Shown piece after piece: positions 52,678 to 61,985 of a stretch of 64,000 nt of DNA (positions within the stretch are counted from its first letter, which is position 1; the number at the start of each line of letters is the position of its first letter). The DNA comes from Roseiflexus sp034432635. Its GTDB lineage: Bacteria; Chloroflexota; Chloroflexia; Chloroflexales; Roseiflexaceae. The stretch lies in contig DAOUBK010000088.1 in NCBI GenBank assembly GCA_034432635.1, forward strand, positions 1 to 64,000, given 5' to 3'. Position numbers and translations under genes: made by a program. The notes under the pieces are model-generated. The model worked only from the letters and a program-made list of their open reading frames with translations. It did not search any database and was not told where the DNA came from.

Positions 52678-55065
52678 GTGATCGATGTTGTGCCTGGACA
52701 GCAGACCGAACCACCGGTGGCGATCACGCCTGAACGACTCGCCGTGCTGGACTCGATCCAGCGCCGCATTCTCTGGTTGGCGACATTTATGGTGCATCAC
52801 GCCAATCATGTGCACCCCAATCTCGATGGCACGAAGATCGGCGGACATCAGGCATCCTCAACATCGCTCGTGACGATCCTCACAGCGCTCTACTTCCACT
52901 TTCTGCGCCCCGGCGACCGGGTTTCGATCAAACCGCACGCATCGCCAGCGTTTCATGCCGTCCAGTATCTGCTCGGACAATTGCCACGCCGGTATCTTAC
53001 CACCCTCCGCGCCTACGGCGGTTTGCAGGCATATCCCAGCCGCACCAAAGACCCCGACAATGTCGATTTCTCGACCGGCTCGGTCGGGTTGGGCGCGGTG
53101 GCGCCAGCATTTGCGGCACTAGCACATCGCTACGCGAAACTTCACTTCGGTCACGTCACATCGCGACGCTTTATCGCGCTGGTTGGCGATGCAGAACTGG
53201 ACGAAGGCAATGTGTGGGAGGCGATCCTCGATGAGGCGATGGAAGGTCTCGATAATCTGATCTGGATCGTTGATCTGAACCGCCAGAGCCTCGACCGAGT
53301 CGTTCCCGGCATACGTGCAGCGCGCTTGAAGCGGTTGTTCGCCGAGAATGGCTGGCAGGTGCTGGAAGCGAAGTACGGACGTCGGTTGCAGGCACTGTTT
53401 CAGCAGCCTGGCGGCGATGCGCTATGCCAGCGTATCGACGACATGAGCAACGAGGAGTATCAGGCGCTCATCCGTTTACCCGGTCACGAAGTGCGTCTGC
53501 GCTTATGCGATGATCCCGCCGGCAGGGGTGATCAGATCGCGCGTGTGATTGCGGAGGTGCCCGATGCCGAACTCCCCGTTGTTCTTTCCAATCTGGGTGG
53601 GCACGACCTGGCGGAACTGTTCGATGTGCTGGCGCAGGCGGATGCATCAGCCGGCCGACCCACCATCATTTTTGGCTATACGATCAAGGGATGGGGATTG
53701 CCGATCGCCGGGCATCCGCACAATCACTCGATGTTGTTGACTGCCGAACAGATCGAGGCGTTGCGTATTGCGCACGGCGTCACTCCCGGCGCCGAGTGGG
53801 ACGCATTCGCGCCGGGCACGCCCGAAGCCGATCTGTGTGCTGAAGTTGCGGCGCGTCTCTATCCGCCCGAAAAATCGCCGGTGATTGCGTGCAATCCCTC
53901 TCTCGTTCCCGACGACCTGGACATTGCCATACCGGAGCGCACCAGTACGCAGGATGCCTTTGGACGTTTGCTGGTACGTCTGGCAGATACGCCGATCGGT
54001 GAGCGGATTGTGACCTCTTCCCCGGATGTATCGGTCTCCACCAATCTGGCTGGATGGATCAACAAGACCGGTGTGTTCACGCCGGTGGAGCATCCAGACT
54101 ACGAAACTGAGTCGTACCGCCTGCTGCGCTGGAAGCGCGGTCCTGCCGGCAGACACATCGAACTGGGCATTTCTGAAATGAACCTGTTCATGCTCTTGGG
54201 GATGATGGGACTGGCAGCAGAACTGTGCGGGCAACCGCTGATACCGATCGGCACCGTGTACGACCCGTTCGTCTGTCGGGGTCTCGATGCCCTGATCTAC
54301 AGTGTCTACTCTGGTGCGAAGTTCATTTTCGCTGGAACGCCGTCAGGCATCACCCTGTCGCCCGAAGGCGGCGCGCATCAATCGACAATCACGCCCTCAA
54401 TCGGGGCAGAACTGCCGAAGCTGCGCGCTTATGAGCCATGCTATGCGCAGGAAGTAGTATGGGTGCTGCTGGAAGCGATCCGCGAGTGTTGTGACCGTGT
54501 CCACGGGCAAGCGACATACCTGCGTCTGTCGACGCGACCCATCGACCAGACGCCGTTCAATGCAGCGCTGGAGCGTATCGGGAGGATGGAACTACGACGG
54601 CAGGCTATTATGGGCGGGTACCGCCTCTACGACTGGCGTTCTGGTCACCAGAACGCTATTGTCCGGCGTGGCGACGGACGACCTTATCAGGTGATGATCG
54701 CTGCCGTCGGTGCGGTTGTGCCGGAAGCGCTCGAGGCAGCGGCGTACCTGCAACGTGAGGGAGTAGCTGTCACGGTGCTGAACCTGGTCAATCCAAAGCG
54801 CCTGTTCGAGCGCTGGCGTGCAGCGCGTGACCGGGATCTGCTGGGATGGTTGTTTTTGCCGGAAGAGCGCTGCGCACCGATCATCACCGTGCAGGATGGC
54901 GCGTCCCATAGCCTAGCGTGGTTAGGGAGCGTGTATGGTGTGCCGGTAACGGCGCTGGGTGTCGATGATTTTGGTCAGTCGGGTGCACGCGCCGATCTCT
55001 ATCGCCACTTTGGGATCGACCCGGCGAGCATCGCAGAAGCGGCATTCCGCATGCTCGACAAGTGA
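52678..55065 (+). CDS. AceE-like homodimeric 2-oxoacid dehydrogenase E1 (transketolase superfamily)
   Basis: The 795-residue thiamine-diphosphate enzyme has the pyrophosphate domain motif GDAELDEGNVWEAILDEA with a following LIWIVDLNRQSLDR, and a transketolase-type pyrimidine domain (VTSSPDVSVSTNLAGWINKTG; HIELGISEMNLFMLLG; GTPSGITLSPEGGAHQS). This ordering matches AceE, the single-chain pyruvate dehydrogenase E1, which is about 890 residues. GTG 52678 follows TGGAGG. No lipoyl E2 or E3 gene is adjacent, so pyruvate as substrate is inferred, not shown. A hairpin terminator follows. Confidence 0.83.
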   Translation: MIDVVPGQQTEPPVAITPERLAVLDSIQRRILWLATFMVHHANHVHPNLDGTKIGGHQASSTSLVTILTALYFHFLRPGDRVSIKPHASPAFHAVQYLLGQLPRRYLTTLRAYGGLQAYPSRTKDPDNVDFSTGSVGLGAVAPAFAALAHRYAKLHFGHVTSRRFIALVGDAELDEGNVWEAILDEAMEGLDNLIWIVDLNRQSLDRVVPGIRAARLKRLFAENGWQVLEAKYGRRLQALFQQPGGDALCQRIDDMSNEEYQALIRLPGHEVRLRLCDDPAGRGDQIARVIAEVPDAELPVVLSNLGGHDLAELFDVLAQADASAGRPTIIFGYTIKGWGLPIAGHPHNHSMLLTAEQIEALRIAHGVTPGAEWDAFAPGTPEADLCAEVAARLYPPEKSPVIACNPSLVPDDLDIAIPERTSTQDAFGRLLVRLADTPIGERIVTSSPDVSVSTNLAGWINKTGVFTPVEHPDYETESYRLLRWKRGPAGRHIELGISEMNLFMLLGMMGLAAELCGQPLIPIGTVYDPFVCRGLDALIYSVYSGAKFIFAGTPSGITLSPEGGAHQSTITPSIGAELPKLRAYEPCYAQEVVWVLLEAIRECCDRVHGQATYLRLSTRPIDQTPFNAALERIGRMELRRQAIMGGYRLYDWRSGHQNAIVRRGDGRPYQVMIAAVGAVVPEALEAAAYLQREGVAVTVLNLVNPKRLFERWRAARDRDLLGWLFLPEERCAPIITVQDGASHSLAWLGSVYGVPVTALGVDDFGQSGARADLYRHFGIDPASIAEAAFRMLDK

Positions 55066-55077
55066 TAGTGAATACAA

Positions 55078-55105
55078 CAGCCCTGCACGCCATTGTGCAG
55101 GGCTG
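55078..55105 (+). terminator. Terminator-like hairpin after the AceE-like gene
   Basis: An 11-base perfect stem (CAGCCCTGCAC / GTGCAGGGCTG) with a 6-base loop, 13 bases after the stop and without a U-tract. Confidence 0.72.
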
Positions 55106-55159
55106 CTGCTACAATCTGGCATAAGCGTCAGGCTTGCCAGATTCGGGAGGAAGCGCATA

Positions 55160-55522
55160 TCACGTTGTTGCCGGCGGGTTGCGTCGTGCCTCGATGAACG
55201 AGCGCACACCGAGCGCCACGTAAATGCCGCAGATGATCGCCATCACGATGTTTGCCCCGGTCGCAACGTTCAGTTCGAATGAGCCGAGCGATGGAACGAT
55301 GCGGCTCATTGGTGCGATGAAACCGAGTGCGCCGAGGGCGACTGCGATGTGCATCATCGTCTTGCGGCGCTGCCCGTTGTGCGCCAGCCATCCCAGCAGG
55401 ATCAGCGGAATGCCGAAGAACGCCGGAATGAGCGCCGTGATGCTCGACATGCCGGTTCCAAAATATGTTGACAGCGCCAGTATCGTCAGCGCGACGCCAG
55501 TGCCAATGGTAACTCTAGGCAT
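55160..55522 (-). CDS. Four-helix integral membrane protein
   Basis: The 120-residue product consists of four hydrophobic segments (roughly 5-22, 30-46, 58-75, 88-107) joined by short basic loops. A strong ribosome site AAAGGAGGG precedes the ATG. I do not recognise a family. It stands alone between the AceE-like gene and trpA, converging on the former. Confidence 0.75.
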   Translation of the reverse strand: MPRVTIGTGVALTILALSTYFGTGMSSITALIPAFFGIPLILLGWLAHNGQRRKTMMHIAVALGALGFIAPMSRIVPSLGSFELNVATGANIVMAIICGIYVALGVRSFIEARRNPPATT

Positions 55523-55689
55523 CGTTCCCTCCTTTGCGATGGATTCTGTATTTACATCATTATCTTACAATATCTGGCACGAAGCGTCAGGGGCGCCTTC
55601 CCTATCGAATATGTGAATTTCTTCCCGAACGCTGCATCTGATGGGGTTTCGCACCGCAGATGCGGCACAAGACATTCCGAGGATCTGCA

Positions 55690-56475
55690 ATGAGCCGTAT
55701 CGAAGCAACATTCGCCCGATTGCGCACCGCCGGGCGTACAGCACTCATGCCCTACCTGATGACCGGTTACCCAGAGCGCAACGCGGCGCTCGAACTGGCG
55801 CCGGCGCTGGAAACCGCCGGCGCCGATCTGTTCGAACTTGGCGTTCCCTTCTCCGACCCGCTTGCCGACGGCGCCACGATCCAGCGCGCCTCGGAGCGCG
55901 CCCTCGCCAATGGCATTCGCCTGGAACACTGCATTGCAACGGTTGCCGAATTACGCAAACGTGGCGTGCGTGCGCCGATTGTGCCGATGGGATATTACAA
56001 CCCATTTTTGCAGTACGGTCTTGAGCGGCTGGCGCGCGATATGGCTGATGCCGGGGCGGATGGACTGATCATTCCCGACCTGCCGCCGGAAGAAGCACAG
56101 GAGTGCCATGCCGCCTGTCGTGCGCATGGTCTCGACCTGATCTTTTTTGTTGCTCCTACTACTCCTGATGAACGAATTGAGCGTATTGCTGCACTTGCAA
56201 GCGGTTTTATCTACTGCGTTGCGCTGACCGGCGTCACCGGCGCGCGGCGCGAACTGTGGAGCGGATTACCCGCGTTTCTCGAACGGGTTCGTCGCCGCAC
56301 CAGTCTGCCACTGGTGGTCGGATTCGGCATCAGCAGCGCGGCGCATGTCCGTGAAGCGGGTAAATATGCTGCCGGTGCAATCGTTGCCAGTGCGCTGATC
56401 AATGTCATCGAACAGGCGCCGCCGGGCGAGTATGTTGCACGTGCGGTCGATTTCGTGCGGTCGCTGCGTGACTGA
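55690..56475 (+). CDS. trpA: Tryptophan synthase alpha chain
   Basis: TrpA releases indole from indole-3-glycerol phosphate for TrpB. The 261 residues carry the catalytic Glu and Asp in LFELGVPFSDPLADGPTIQ-like sequence, MGYYNPFLQYGLERLA, and phosphate-binding GVTGARRE and GFGISSAAHVRE. ATG 55690 follows GAGGA; an upstream in-frame start is not supported. trpB is not adjacent, so the trp genes are dispersed. Confidence 0.95.
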   Translation: MSRIEATFARLRTAGRTALMPYLMTGYPERNAALELAPALETAGADLFELGVPFSDPLADGATIQRASERALANGIRLEHCIATVAELRKRGVRAPIVPMGYYNPFLQYGLERLARDMADAGADGLIIPDLPPEEAQECHAACRAHGLDLIFFVAPTTPDERIERIAALASGFIYCVALTGVTGARRELWSGLPAFLERVRRRTSLPLVVGFGISSAAHVREAGKYAAGAIVASALINVIEQAPPGEYVARAVDFVRSLRD

Positions 56476-56570
56476 TGATGGCGCCGTCGGCTGTGCGAGC
56501 ATCTGGACAGCACCCGGATTGTGCCATGCGTCAGGCGATTGTGAGCACATCCAGGCAACGCTTCCAGGTA

Positions 56571-56579
56571 TGATATAAT
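56571..56579 (+). promoter_or_regulatory. Extended -10 promoter upstream of the GT2 gene
   Basis: TGATATAAT combines the TG extension with a perfect TATAAT, 35 bases before the ATG. No -35 match is needed or seen. Confidence 0.58.
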
Positions 56580-56613
56580 TGCAGCACTGATATGCTATCT
56601 GCGGGATTCGACC

Positions 56614-57531
56614 ATGGCGTCGCTTGCGCTTGTCATCGTCAATTACAACACCCGCGATCTGTTGCGCGCCTGTCTGCGCTCGATCGAGGAAGATGATCCG
56701 CACTGCACTATCAGCATCTGGGTGGTGGATAATGCGTCGAACGATGGCAGCGCCGCAATGGTGCGCACCGAATTTCCACATGTGCGCCTGATCGTCAGTC
56801 GGCGCAACGGTGGGTTCGCCTTTGCCAACAATCTGGCACTGCGCACCATTCTTGACGAAACGAATGCTGCCGATGGGTTATGCTGCGCCGATTATGTGAT
56901 GCTGCTCAACCCGGATACGGTTGTACCGCGAGGCGCACTCGATCTACTGGTTGATTACATGGAGAGGCATCCCGACGTTGGTGCGTGCGGTCCGAAGTTA
57001 CTGTTGCCCGATGGTTCGCTCGACCTGGCGTGCCGGCGCTCGTTCCCTACCCCAGAGGTTGCATTCTACCGGATGATCGGTCTGTCGCGCCTGTTCCCGC
57101 GCCATCCGCGCTTTGCGCGCTACAACCTGACCTTTCTGGACGAAAATTGTGAAACCGAGGTCGATTCGGTGGTCGGCGCCTGTATGCTGGTGCGCACCAG
57201 TGTGGTGCGCGAAGTCGGGTTGCTCGATGAGACCTTCTTTATGTATGGCGAAGACCTCGATTGGGCATACCGTATCAAGCAGTACGGCTGGCGCATTATG
57301 TATGTTCCATCGGTGACCGTGTATCATCACAAACGCGCATCGAGCAGCCAGCGTCCGGTGAAGACGATCCGCTGGTTCTATGATGCGATGCGCATTTTTC
57401 ACCGCAAGCATTTTGCCGCTACCACTCCGGCGTTGCTGAACGCAGTAATCGAAACCGGTATTACGCTGAAGGAGTTCCTCAGTCTTGGCAGCAATTTCAT
57501 CCGCCCCCCGGTCGCACGTCGCGCCCGGTAA
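56614..57531 (+). CDS. Glycosyltransferase family 2 (rhamnosyltransferase-like)
   Basis: The 305-residue GT-A enzyme begins with LALVIVNYNTRDLLRACLRSI and shows the DxD-type donor site in YVMLLNPDTVVPRGAL, GACGPKLLLPDGS, VDSVVGACMLVR and FMYGEDLDWAYRIKQYGW. This pattern is common in rhamnosyl- and other deoxysugar transferases building cell-surface polysaccharide. Its 3' end overlaps the next gene by 47 bases, implying coupling to the sugar-phosphate transferase. Confidence 0.88.
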   Translation: MASLALVIVNYNTRDLLRACLRSIEEDDPHCTISIWVVDNASNDGSAAMVRTEFPHVRLIVSRRNGGFAFANNLALRTILDETNAADGLCCADYVMLLNPDTVVPRGALDLLVDYMERHPDVGACGPKLLLPDGSLDLACRRSFPTPEVAFYRMIGLSRLFPRHPRFARYNLTFLDENCETEVDSVVGACMLVRTSVVREVGLLDETFFMYGEDLDWAYRIKQYGWRIMYVPSVTVYHHKRASSSQRPVKTIRWFYDAMRIFHRKHFAATTPALLNAVIETGITLKEFLSLGSNFIRPPVARRAR

Positions 57532-58966
57532 AACGACACGCCGGCGCTCATGGGTGGTGCGCACGCTGCTGATACTGGCGCTGATCGCCTGTGACTCGCT
57601 GGCGCTCAATAGTGCGTTCATCAGCGTCTATCTGTGGGCAGCGCATGATGATGCCGGGTTTGCCGCTGCACTTGCCGCTGTTGGTTCGACAACGTGGCTG
57701 ACGGCGCTGTTGATCATGAATGTTTCGATGGCTTTTGCTTTCGTGGGAAGCAGTCTGTACTCGCTGCGCCGCGGCGTGTCGCGGGTGGATGAGTTCTTCA
57801 AGGTAGTTGTGGCAGTTTCGCTCGGAACGTTTGCCACGCTGATCGTCAACGCGATGCAACCGCAGTTCGGTCGTGATCCGCTTCCCTGGAACGAGCAGGT
57901 GCTGGTGAGCGGCTGGATTGGCGCGGTGGTTGGTGTGGTCGCGCTGAGGTGGGCGCATCGTTCGGCGCTGACAGCGCTGCGGCGGCGCGGGATCGATGTG
58001 CGTCGTGTGATCATCGTCGGAACGCGCGATCCGGGACGGGTTGTGCTCAATACTATTCGACATCAGCCCGAAATGGGGTATCACGTCGTCGGTTTTATCT
58101 CGAACTCAACGCCGGTTGGTACGCTGGTCGAAGGTGTGCCGGTGCTTGGTAAACCGGCGGCGCTCGGTCGTGTGATACGCGCAGCACAGGCGGACGAGGT
58201 GATTATTGCGGTGTCGGGGCGTACATCGGCGGAAGTGCTGGAACTCGTCAATCTCGCTGAGGACGAGTCGGTCGAGATTAAGCTCTATCCCGACGCTTTT
58301 CAACTGATCACCAATAACGCTATTTCAATCGGCGACGTGAGCGGCTTACCACTGATCGGCATTCGCAACGTCGCCCTCGATAGCCCGATCAACCGGGCGC
58401 TTAAGCGTGCGCTCGATCTGGTCGTTGCGGTTGTGGTACTGACCCTCGGTTCGCCGATCATGATTCTGATCGCGCTGCTGATCAAACTCGAGTCGCGCGG
58501 TCCGGTCTTCTTTGTGCAGGAGCGGGTCGGGCTTGATGGCAAGCCGTTCCCGACCTTCAAGTTCCGCACGATGCGTATCGATGCACCGCTGATCGGCAAC
58601 TGGACGACGAAGGACGATCCGCGGGTGACGATGCTCGGACGTTTCCTGCGGCGCTACAGCCTCGATGAATTGCCGCAGTTCATCAATGTTATTCGTGGAG
58701 AGATGAGCGTTGTCGGACCACGCCCGGAGCAACCGGTGTGGGTCGAGCGGTTCAGTCAGAGCATCCCACGCTATATGCGCCGCCACAAGCAGAAGGCAGG
58801 CATTACCGGATGGGCGCAGGTCAACGGGTTGCGCGGCGATACCAGTATCGAAGAGCGTACCCGCTACGATCTGTACTATGTTGAAAACTGGTCGCTGCTG
58901 TTTGACATAAAAATTATCATCAAGACGGTTGTTGACATCCTTTCAGGCAAAAATCGAGGGTACTGA
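57485..58966 (+). CDS. Undecaprenyl-phosphate sugar phosphotransferase (WbaP/WcaJ-like)
   Basis: The protein transfers a sugar-1-phosphate to undecaprenyl phosphate, starting repeat-unit synthesis of exopolysaccharide. Up to 493 residues: four N-terminal helices, a CoA-binding-like middle domain (RRVIIVGTRDPGRVVLNTIRHQPEMGYHVVGFI), one membrane re-entrant helix and the catalytic domain (KRALDLVVAVVVLTLGSP; FFVQERVGLDGKPFPTFKFRTM; LPQFINVIRGEMSVVGPRPE; AGITGWAQVNGLRGDT). The TTG at 57485 has AAGGAG 10 bases upstream; GTG at 57554 is an alternative. Confidence 0.9.
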   Translation: MAAISSAPRSHVAPGKTTRRRSWVVRTLLILALIACDSLALNSAFISVYLWAAHDDAGFAAALAAVGSTTWLTALLIMNVSMAFAFVGSSLYSLRRGVSRVDEFFKVVVAVSLGTFATLIVNAMQPQFGRDPLPWNEQVLVSGWIGAVVGVVALRWAHRSALTALRRRGIDVRRVIIVGTRDPGRVVLNTIRHQPEMGYHVVGFISNSTPVGTLVEGVPVLGKPAALGRVIRAAQADEVIIAVSGRTSAEVLELVNLAEDESVEIKLYPDAFQLITNNAISIGDVSGLPLIGIRNVALDSPINRALKRALDLVVAVVVLTLGSPIMILIALLIKLESRGPVFFVQERVGLDGKPFPTFKFRTMRIDAPLIGNWTTKDDPRVTMLGRFLRRYSLDELPQFINVIRGEMSVVGPRPEQPVWVERFSQSIPRYMRRHKQKAGITGWAQVNGLRGDTSIEERTRYDLYYVENWSLLFDIKIIIKTVVDILSGKNRGY

Positions 58967-58998
58967 TAATGTCGCTCTGCCGGTAGATGCTTTCAAAG

Positions 58999-59036
58999 CA
59001 TCACACAGAGATACGGAGACGCAGAGAGGAAAGCAC
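58999..59036 (+). repeat. CAGAGAG-type dispersed repeat upstream of gatA
   Basis: CACAGAGATACGGAGACGCA and following AGAGAGG occupies the 72-base gap before gatA, and its end provides the gatA ribosome-binding GAGAGGAAAG. It resembles the element at 12838-12875. Confidence 0.4.
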
Positions 59037-59038
59037 TG

Positions 59039-60502
59039 ATGACGTCGCTCTACCGGTTGACGCTTGCTGAGGCGCGTGAGGCGCTGATGCGCGGTAAGAT
59101 TACGTCGGTCGAGTTGACCGATGCGCTGCTGGCACGAATTGCTGCTGTCGAACCGCAGGTGCGTGCGTTTCTGACTATCGACGCCGAAGGGGCGCGAGCG
59201 CAGGCGCAGGCTGCCGATGCGCGTCGCGCTGCCGGTGATACATCGCCGTTGCTCGGTTTGCCGCTCGGCATCAAGGATGTCATTTCGACGCAGGGGGTGC
59301 GTACCACCTGCGCCTCGAAGATGCTCAAAAACTATGTTCCGGTGTATGATGCAACGGCAGTTGCACGCCTGAAAGCAGCCGGTGCAGTATTGCTCGGCAA
59401 ACTCAACTGTGATGAGTTTGCGATGGGTTCCTCGACCGAGAATAGTGCATTTCAACAGACGCGCAATCCCTGGAATCTAGAACGGGTGCCGGGAGGGTCG
59501 TCCGGCGGTTCGGCGGCTGCGGTAGCAGCCGGTGAGGCGCCAGCAACCCTCGGTACCGATACCGGCGGTTCGATTCGTCAACCAGCAGCATTGTGCGGCA
59601 TTACCGGACTCAAGCCAACCTACGGGCGCGTGTCACGTTATGGTCTGGTGGCGTTCGCCTCGTCGCTCGATCAGATCGGACCCATGGCGCGTACAGTGCG
59701 CGATTGTGCGATCATCCTGCGGGTTATTGCAGGCGCCGATCCGTTCGATGCAACCTGTACCGATCACCCGGTTCCGGATTATGAGGCGGCGCTGACCGGT
59801 GACCTTCGCGGATTGCGCATTGGCGTGCCGCGTGAATACTTTGTCGCCGGCATGCAACCGGAGGTTGAGTCTGCCGTGCGTGCTGCTATCGAGGTGCTGC
59901 GCGATCAGGGTGCAGAGGTGTGCGAGATCAGTCTGCCGCACACACCCTATGCGCTGCCGGTTTACTATCTGATCGCTCCTGCCGAAGCCAGCGCCAATCT
60001 TGCGCGTTTCGACGGTGTGCGGTATGGGCTGCGCGTTCCCGGCGAAAGCTATTTCGATGAACTGGAACGCACCCGCGGCGCCGGGTTCGGTCCAGAGGTG
60101 CGGCGGCGGATTATGCTTGGAACGTATGCGCTCTCCGCCGGCTACTATGATGCGTACTACAAACGTGCGCAGCAGGTGCGCACCCTCATCCGGCGCGACT
60201 ATCAGCAAGCGTTCGAGCAGGTCGATGTCATTGCCGCCCCAACCACGCCGACGGTCGCCTTCCCGATTGGGGCGCACTCCGATAACCCGTTGGCGATGTA
60301 CCTCGAGGATGTCTGCACGTTGCCGTTGAACCTGGCGGGTTTGCCGGGACTGGTTGTGCCATGCGGATGTGCAGCAGGGCTGCCGATCGGTCTGCAATTG
60401 ATCGGGCGAGCATTTGACGAGGAGACGCTGCTGCGCGTTGGCGATGCCTATCAGCGCGTCACTGACTGGCATACGCGCATGCCGGATCTGCCGGTTGAAT
60501 AA
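59039..60502 (+). CDS. gatA: Aspartyl/glutamyl-tRNA amidotransferase subunit A
   Basis: GatA supplies ammonia for converting misacylated Glu-tRNA(Gln) (and Asp-tRNA(Asn)) to the amide. The Ser-cisSer-Lys triad is clear: K79 (LGIKDV), S154 (VPGGSSGGSAAA) and S178 (TDTGGSIRQPA). The 487-residue length is standard. gatB and gatC are not adjacent. The ribosome site lies in a dispersed repeat. Confidence 0.95.
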   Translation: MTSLYRLTLAEAREALMRGKITSVELTDALLARIAAVEPQVRAFLTIDAEGARAQAQAADARRAAGDTSPLLGLPLGIKDVISTQGVRTTCASKMLKNYVPVYDATAVARLKAAGAVLLGKLNCDEFAMGSSTENSAFQQTRNPWNLERVPGGSSGGSAAAVAAGEAPATLGTDTGGSIRQPAALCGITGLKPTYGRVSRYGLVAFASSLDQIGPMARTVRDCAIILRVIAGADPFDATCTDHPVPDYEAALTGDLRGLRIGVPREYFVAGMQPEVESAVRAAIEVLRDQGAEVCEISLPHTPYALPVYYLIAPAEASANLARFDGVRYGLRVPGESYFDELERTRGAGFGPEVRRRIMLGTYALSAGYYDAYYKRAQQVRTLIRRDYQQAFEQVDVIAAPTTPTVAFPIGAHSDNPLAMYLEDVCTLPLNLAGLPGLVVPCGCAAGLPIGLQLIGRAFDEETLLRVGDAYQRVTDWHTRMPDLPVE

Positions 60503-60513
60503 CCGATGGGTCG

Positions 60514-61242
60514 CTACGTGGCACCTTGTTCTGCCCCACGCAGACGCTCGACAAACGCGGCATGTGCCGGATCGGCGAGACTGCGCTGGAGCGCAGCGAG
60601 CAAGGCAGCGGCATCACCTGCCCAGAGCGCTGCCGGGTCGAGCCACAACCCAGGGAAGACACGACTGCGCAGTGTGCCGTCTGCCTCGAGCGGCAGAGGG
60701 GTGAAGACCCCCTCACGCAGTTCCCACCAGTCTACCCGGCGCTCATACGCCTGCGCCACCAGGTACTCACGCACACCGCTGCGGGCGTAGACGCGCTTCT
60801 TGTCGTGCAGGTCGTAGGCAGCGCTGCTGGCTGCGACTTCGACAATCAGGTCGGGCGGACCTTCGATGTAGTCGTCGCGGGTGACGCGCGAGCGCCCGCC
60901 GTGGAGCGGTTCGAGGCGCAGGAGAGCGTCGGGTTGATGCTCATTCTCGAGGTCGAGTAGAACTGTTGCATTGTTGCTTCCGTCCACGCCTGGAGTTGCA
61001 GCGCTGTAGACGCCCAGCCAGGTAACCAGGAGCAGATGCAATCTACCGTGCTGCTGGTGGCGAGTTGGTGAAGCCACGTAGACGACTCCATCGATCAGTT
61101 CGGCTTTCTTGATTTCGGGGTGCATCTGATAGCGCCGGACGAACTCAGCGCGCGTCAGGCGGTCGCCGGAGTGGAGCGGCGGTCGCTCGTCGGGCGGTGC
61201 AGCAACGGCGGTGCTGGCTGAAGTTACAGTTTCGACGCTCAT
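60514..61242 (-). CDS. Uma2-family (DUF820) nuclease-fold protein
   Basis: The 242-residue protein has the PD-(D/E)XK layout of this large family: HQPDALLRLEP, PPDLIVEVAASSAAYDLHDKKRVYARSGVREYLV, then a C-terminal beta segment with DGTLRSRVFPGLWLDP. Such proteins are abundant in cyanobacteria and Chloroflexota and their role is unknown; they are not an established defence gene. It converges on gatA, 11 bases from its stop. Confidence 0.87.
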   Translation of the reverse strand: MSVETVTSASTAVAAPPDERPPLHSGDRLTRAEFVRRYQMHPEIKKAELIDGVVYVASPTRHQQHGRLHLLLVTWLGVYSAATPGVDGSNNATVLLDLENEHQPDALLRLEPLHGGRSRVTRDDYIEGPPDLIVEVAASSAAYDLHDKKRVYARSGVREYLVAQAYERRVDWWELREGVFTPLPLEADGTLRSRVFPGLWLDPAALWAGDAAALLAALQRSLADPAHAAFVERLRGAEQGAT

Positions 61243-61272
61243 ATCAGGTGTTCTTTCCCTCGTAATTGCGCG

Positions 61273-61734
61273 CTATGGGAAGTATAGAAGGTCTACGTAC
61301 GTCGCGCAAGGGCAGGGGAAGCGGAGGGGCGGACGATCCGGTGGTCGGATTACCTTCCGAAGAACACAACCAGCAGCGTTATGGCGAAGAAACTCAGCGA
61401 TACTGCGAACAATCCGTACCAGCGTCGGTAATGGCGTGATAGACGTGGGTACATTAGTGGACGAATGAAATATCTGAATGTACGCCATTGTTGCAACAAA
61501 CTGTGCAATAAATAACCCGATTTTCGTCAATACCCACGGCGTCCAGCCGGTGTACAGTTGCGCCAGCAAAATGCCGGAAATGAGGACACTTGCAAAGACA
61601 ACATCGACGAGTTTGACTTCCCGCCGGATGTAAGCGCGCAGGAGACCGGCATCACGCGATGTGTCGCCTGTGACATCCGTCAGTCGCGGCTCGAGCGTGC
61701 GCACCACCAGCAGCGGTGCAGCAACAGCGCCCAT
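61273..61734 (-). CDS. Membrane protein whose 5' end abuts a repeat array
   Basis: From ATG 61734 the product has 153 residues, with two or three helices (VDVVFASVLISGILLAQLY; VLTKIGLFIAQFVATMAYIQIF). In-frame codons upstream to 61788 add a further hydrophobic stretch, YQLLLLIHVVCFALW, which reads like the true first helix, but no ATG, GTG or TTG is available before a TAA that sits next to the heptad repeat array. The start may have been lost to the repeat, or a rare start (CTG) may be used. It resembles small membrane proteins of the DUF2269 kind, without certainty. Confidence 0.55.
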   Translation of the reverse strand: MGAVAAPLLVVRTLEPRLTDVTGDTSRDAGLLRAYIRREVKLVDVVFASVLISGILLAQLYTGWTPWVLTKIGLFIAQFVATMAYIQIFHSSTNVPTSITPLPTLVRIVRSIAEFLRHNAAGCVLRKVIRPPDRPPLRFPCPCATYVDLLYFP

Positions 61735-61788
61735 CCAGAGTGCGAAACAGACAACGTGGATCAGGAGAAGAAGCTGATACGTCTTTGA

Positions 61789-61985
61789 TTAACGTTCAAC
61801 GCTCACCCTTCCACAGGCAACATCCAAACATTCAGCGTTCAACGCTCAACGTTCAACGCTCAACCTCTCACATTCAACATCCAAACGTTCAACCTTCAAC
61901 GTTCAACGTTCAACCTTCAACGTTCAACGTTCAACCTTCAACGCTCAACGTTCAACCTTCAACGCTCAACCCCCTCAACCACTCG
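61789..61985. repeat. Degenerate heptanucleotide tandem array
   Basis: Nearly 200 bases are built of AACGTTC, AACGCTC and AACCTTC units in head-to-tail order, with a few interrupted stretches. The array separates two minus-strand genes, provides the last codons and stop of the upstream one, and ends at the truncated-looking start of the downstream one. The same unit, as GAAGGTTGA, ends livG and livM. Confidence 0.88.

Noticed and set aside
61789..61985. CRISPR array
   Set aside because: Units are 7 bases with no spacers and no cas genes; it is a tandem repeat.
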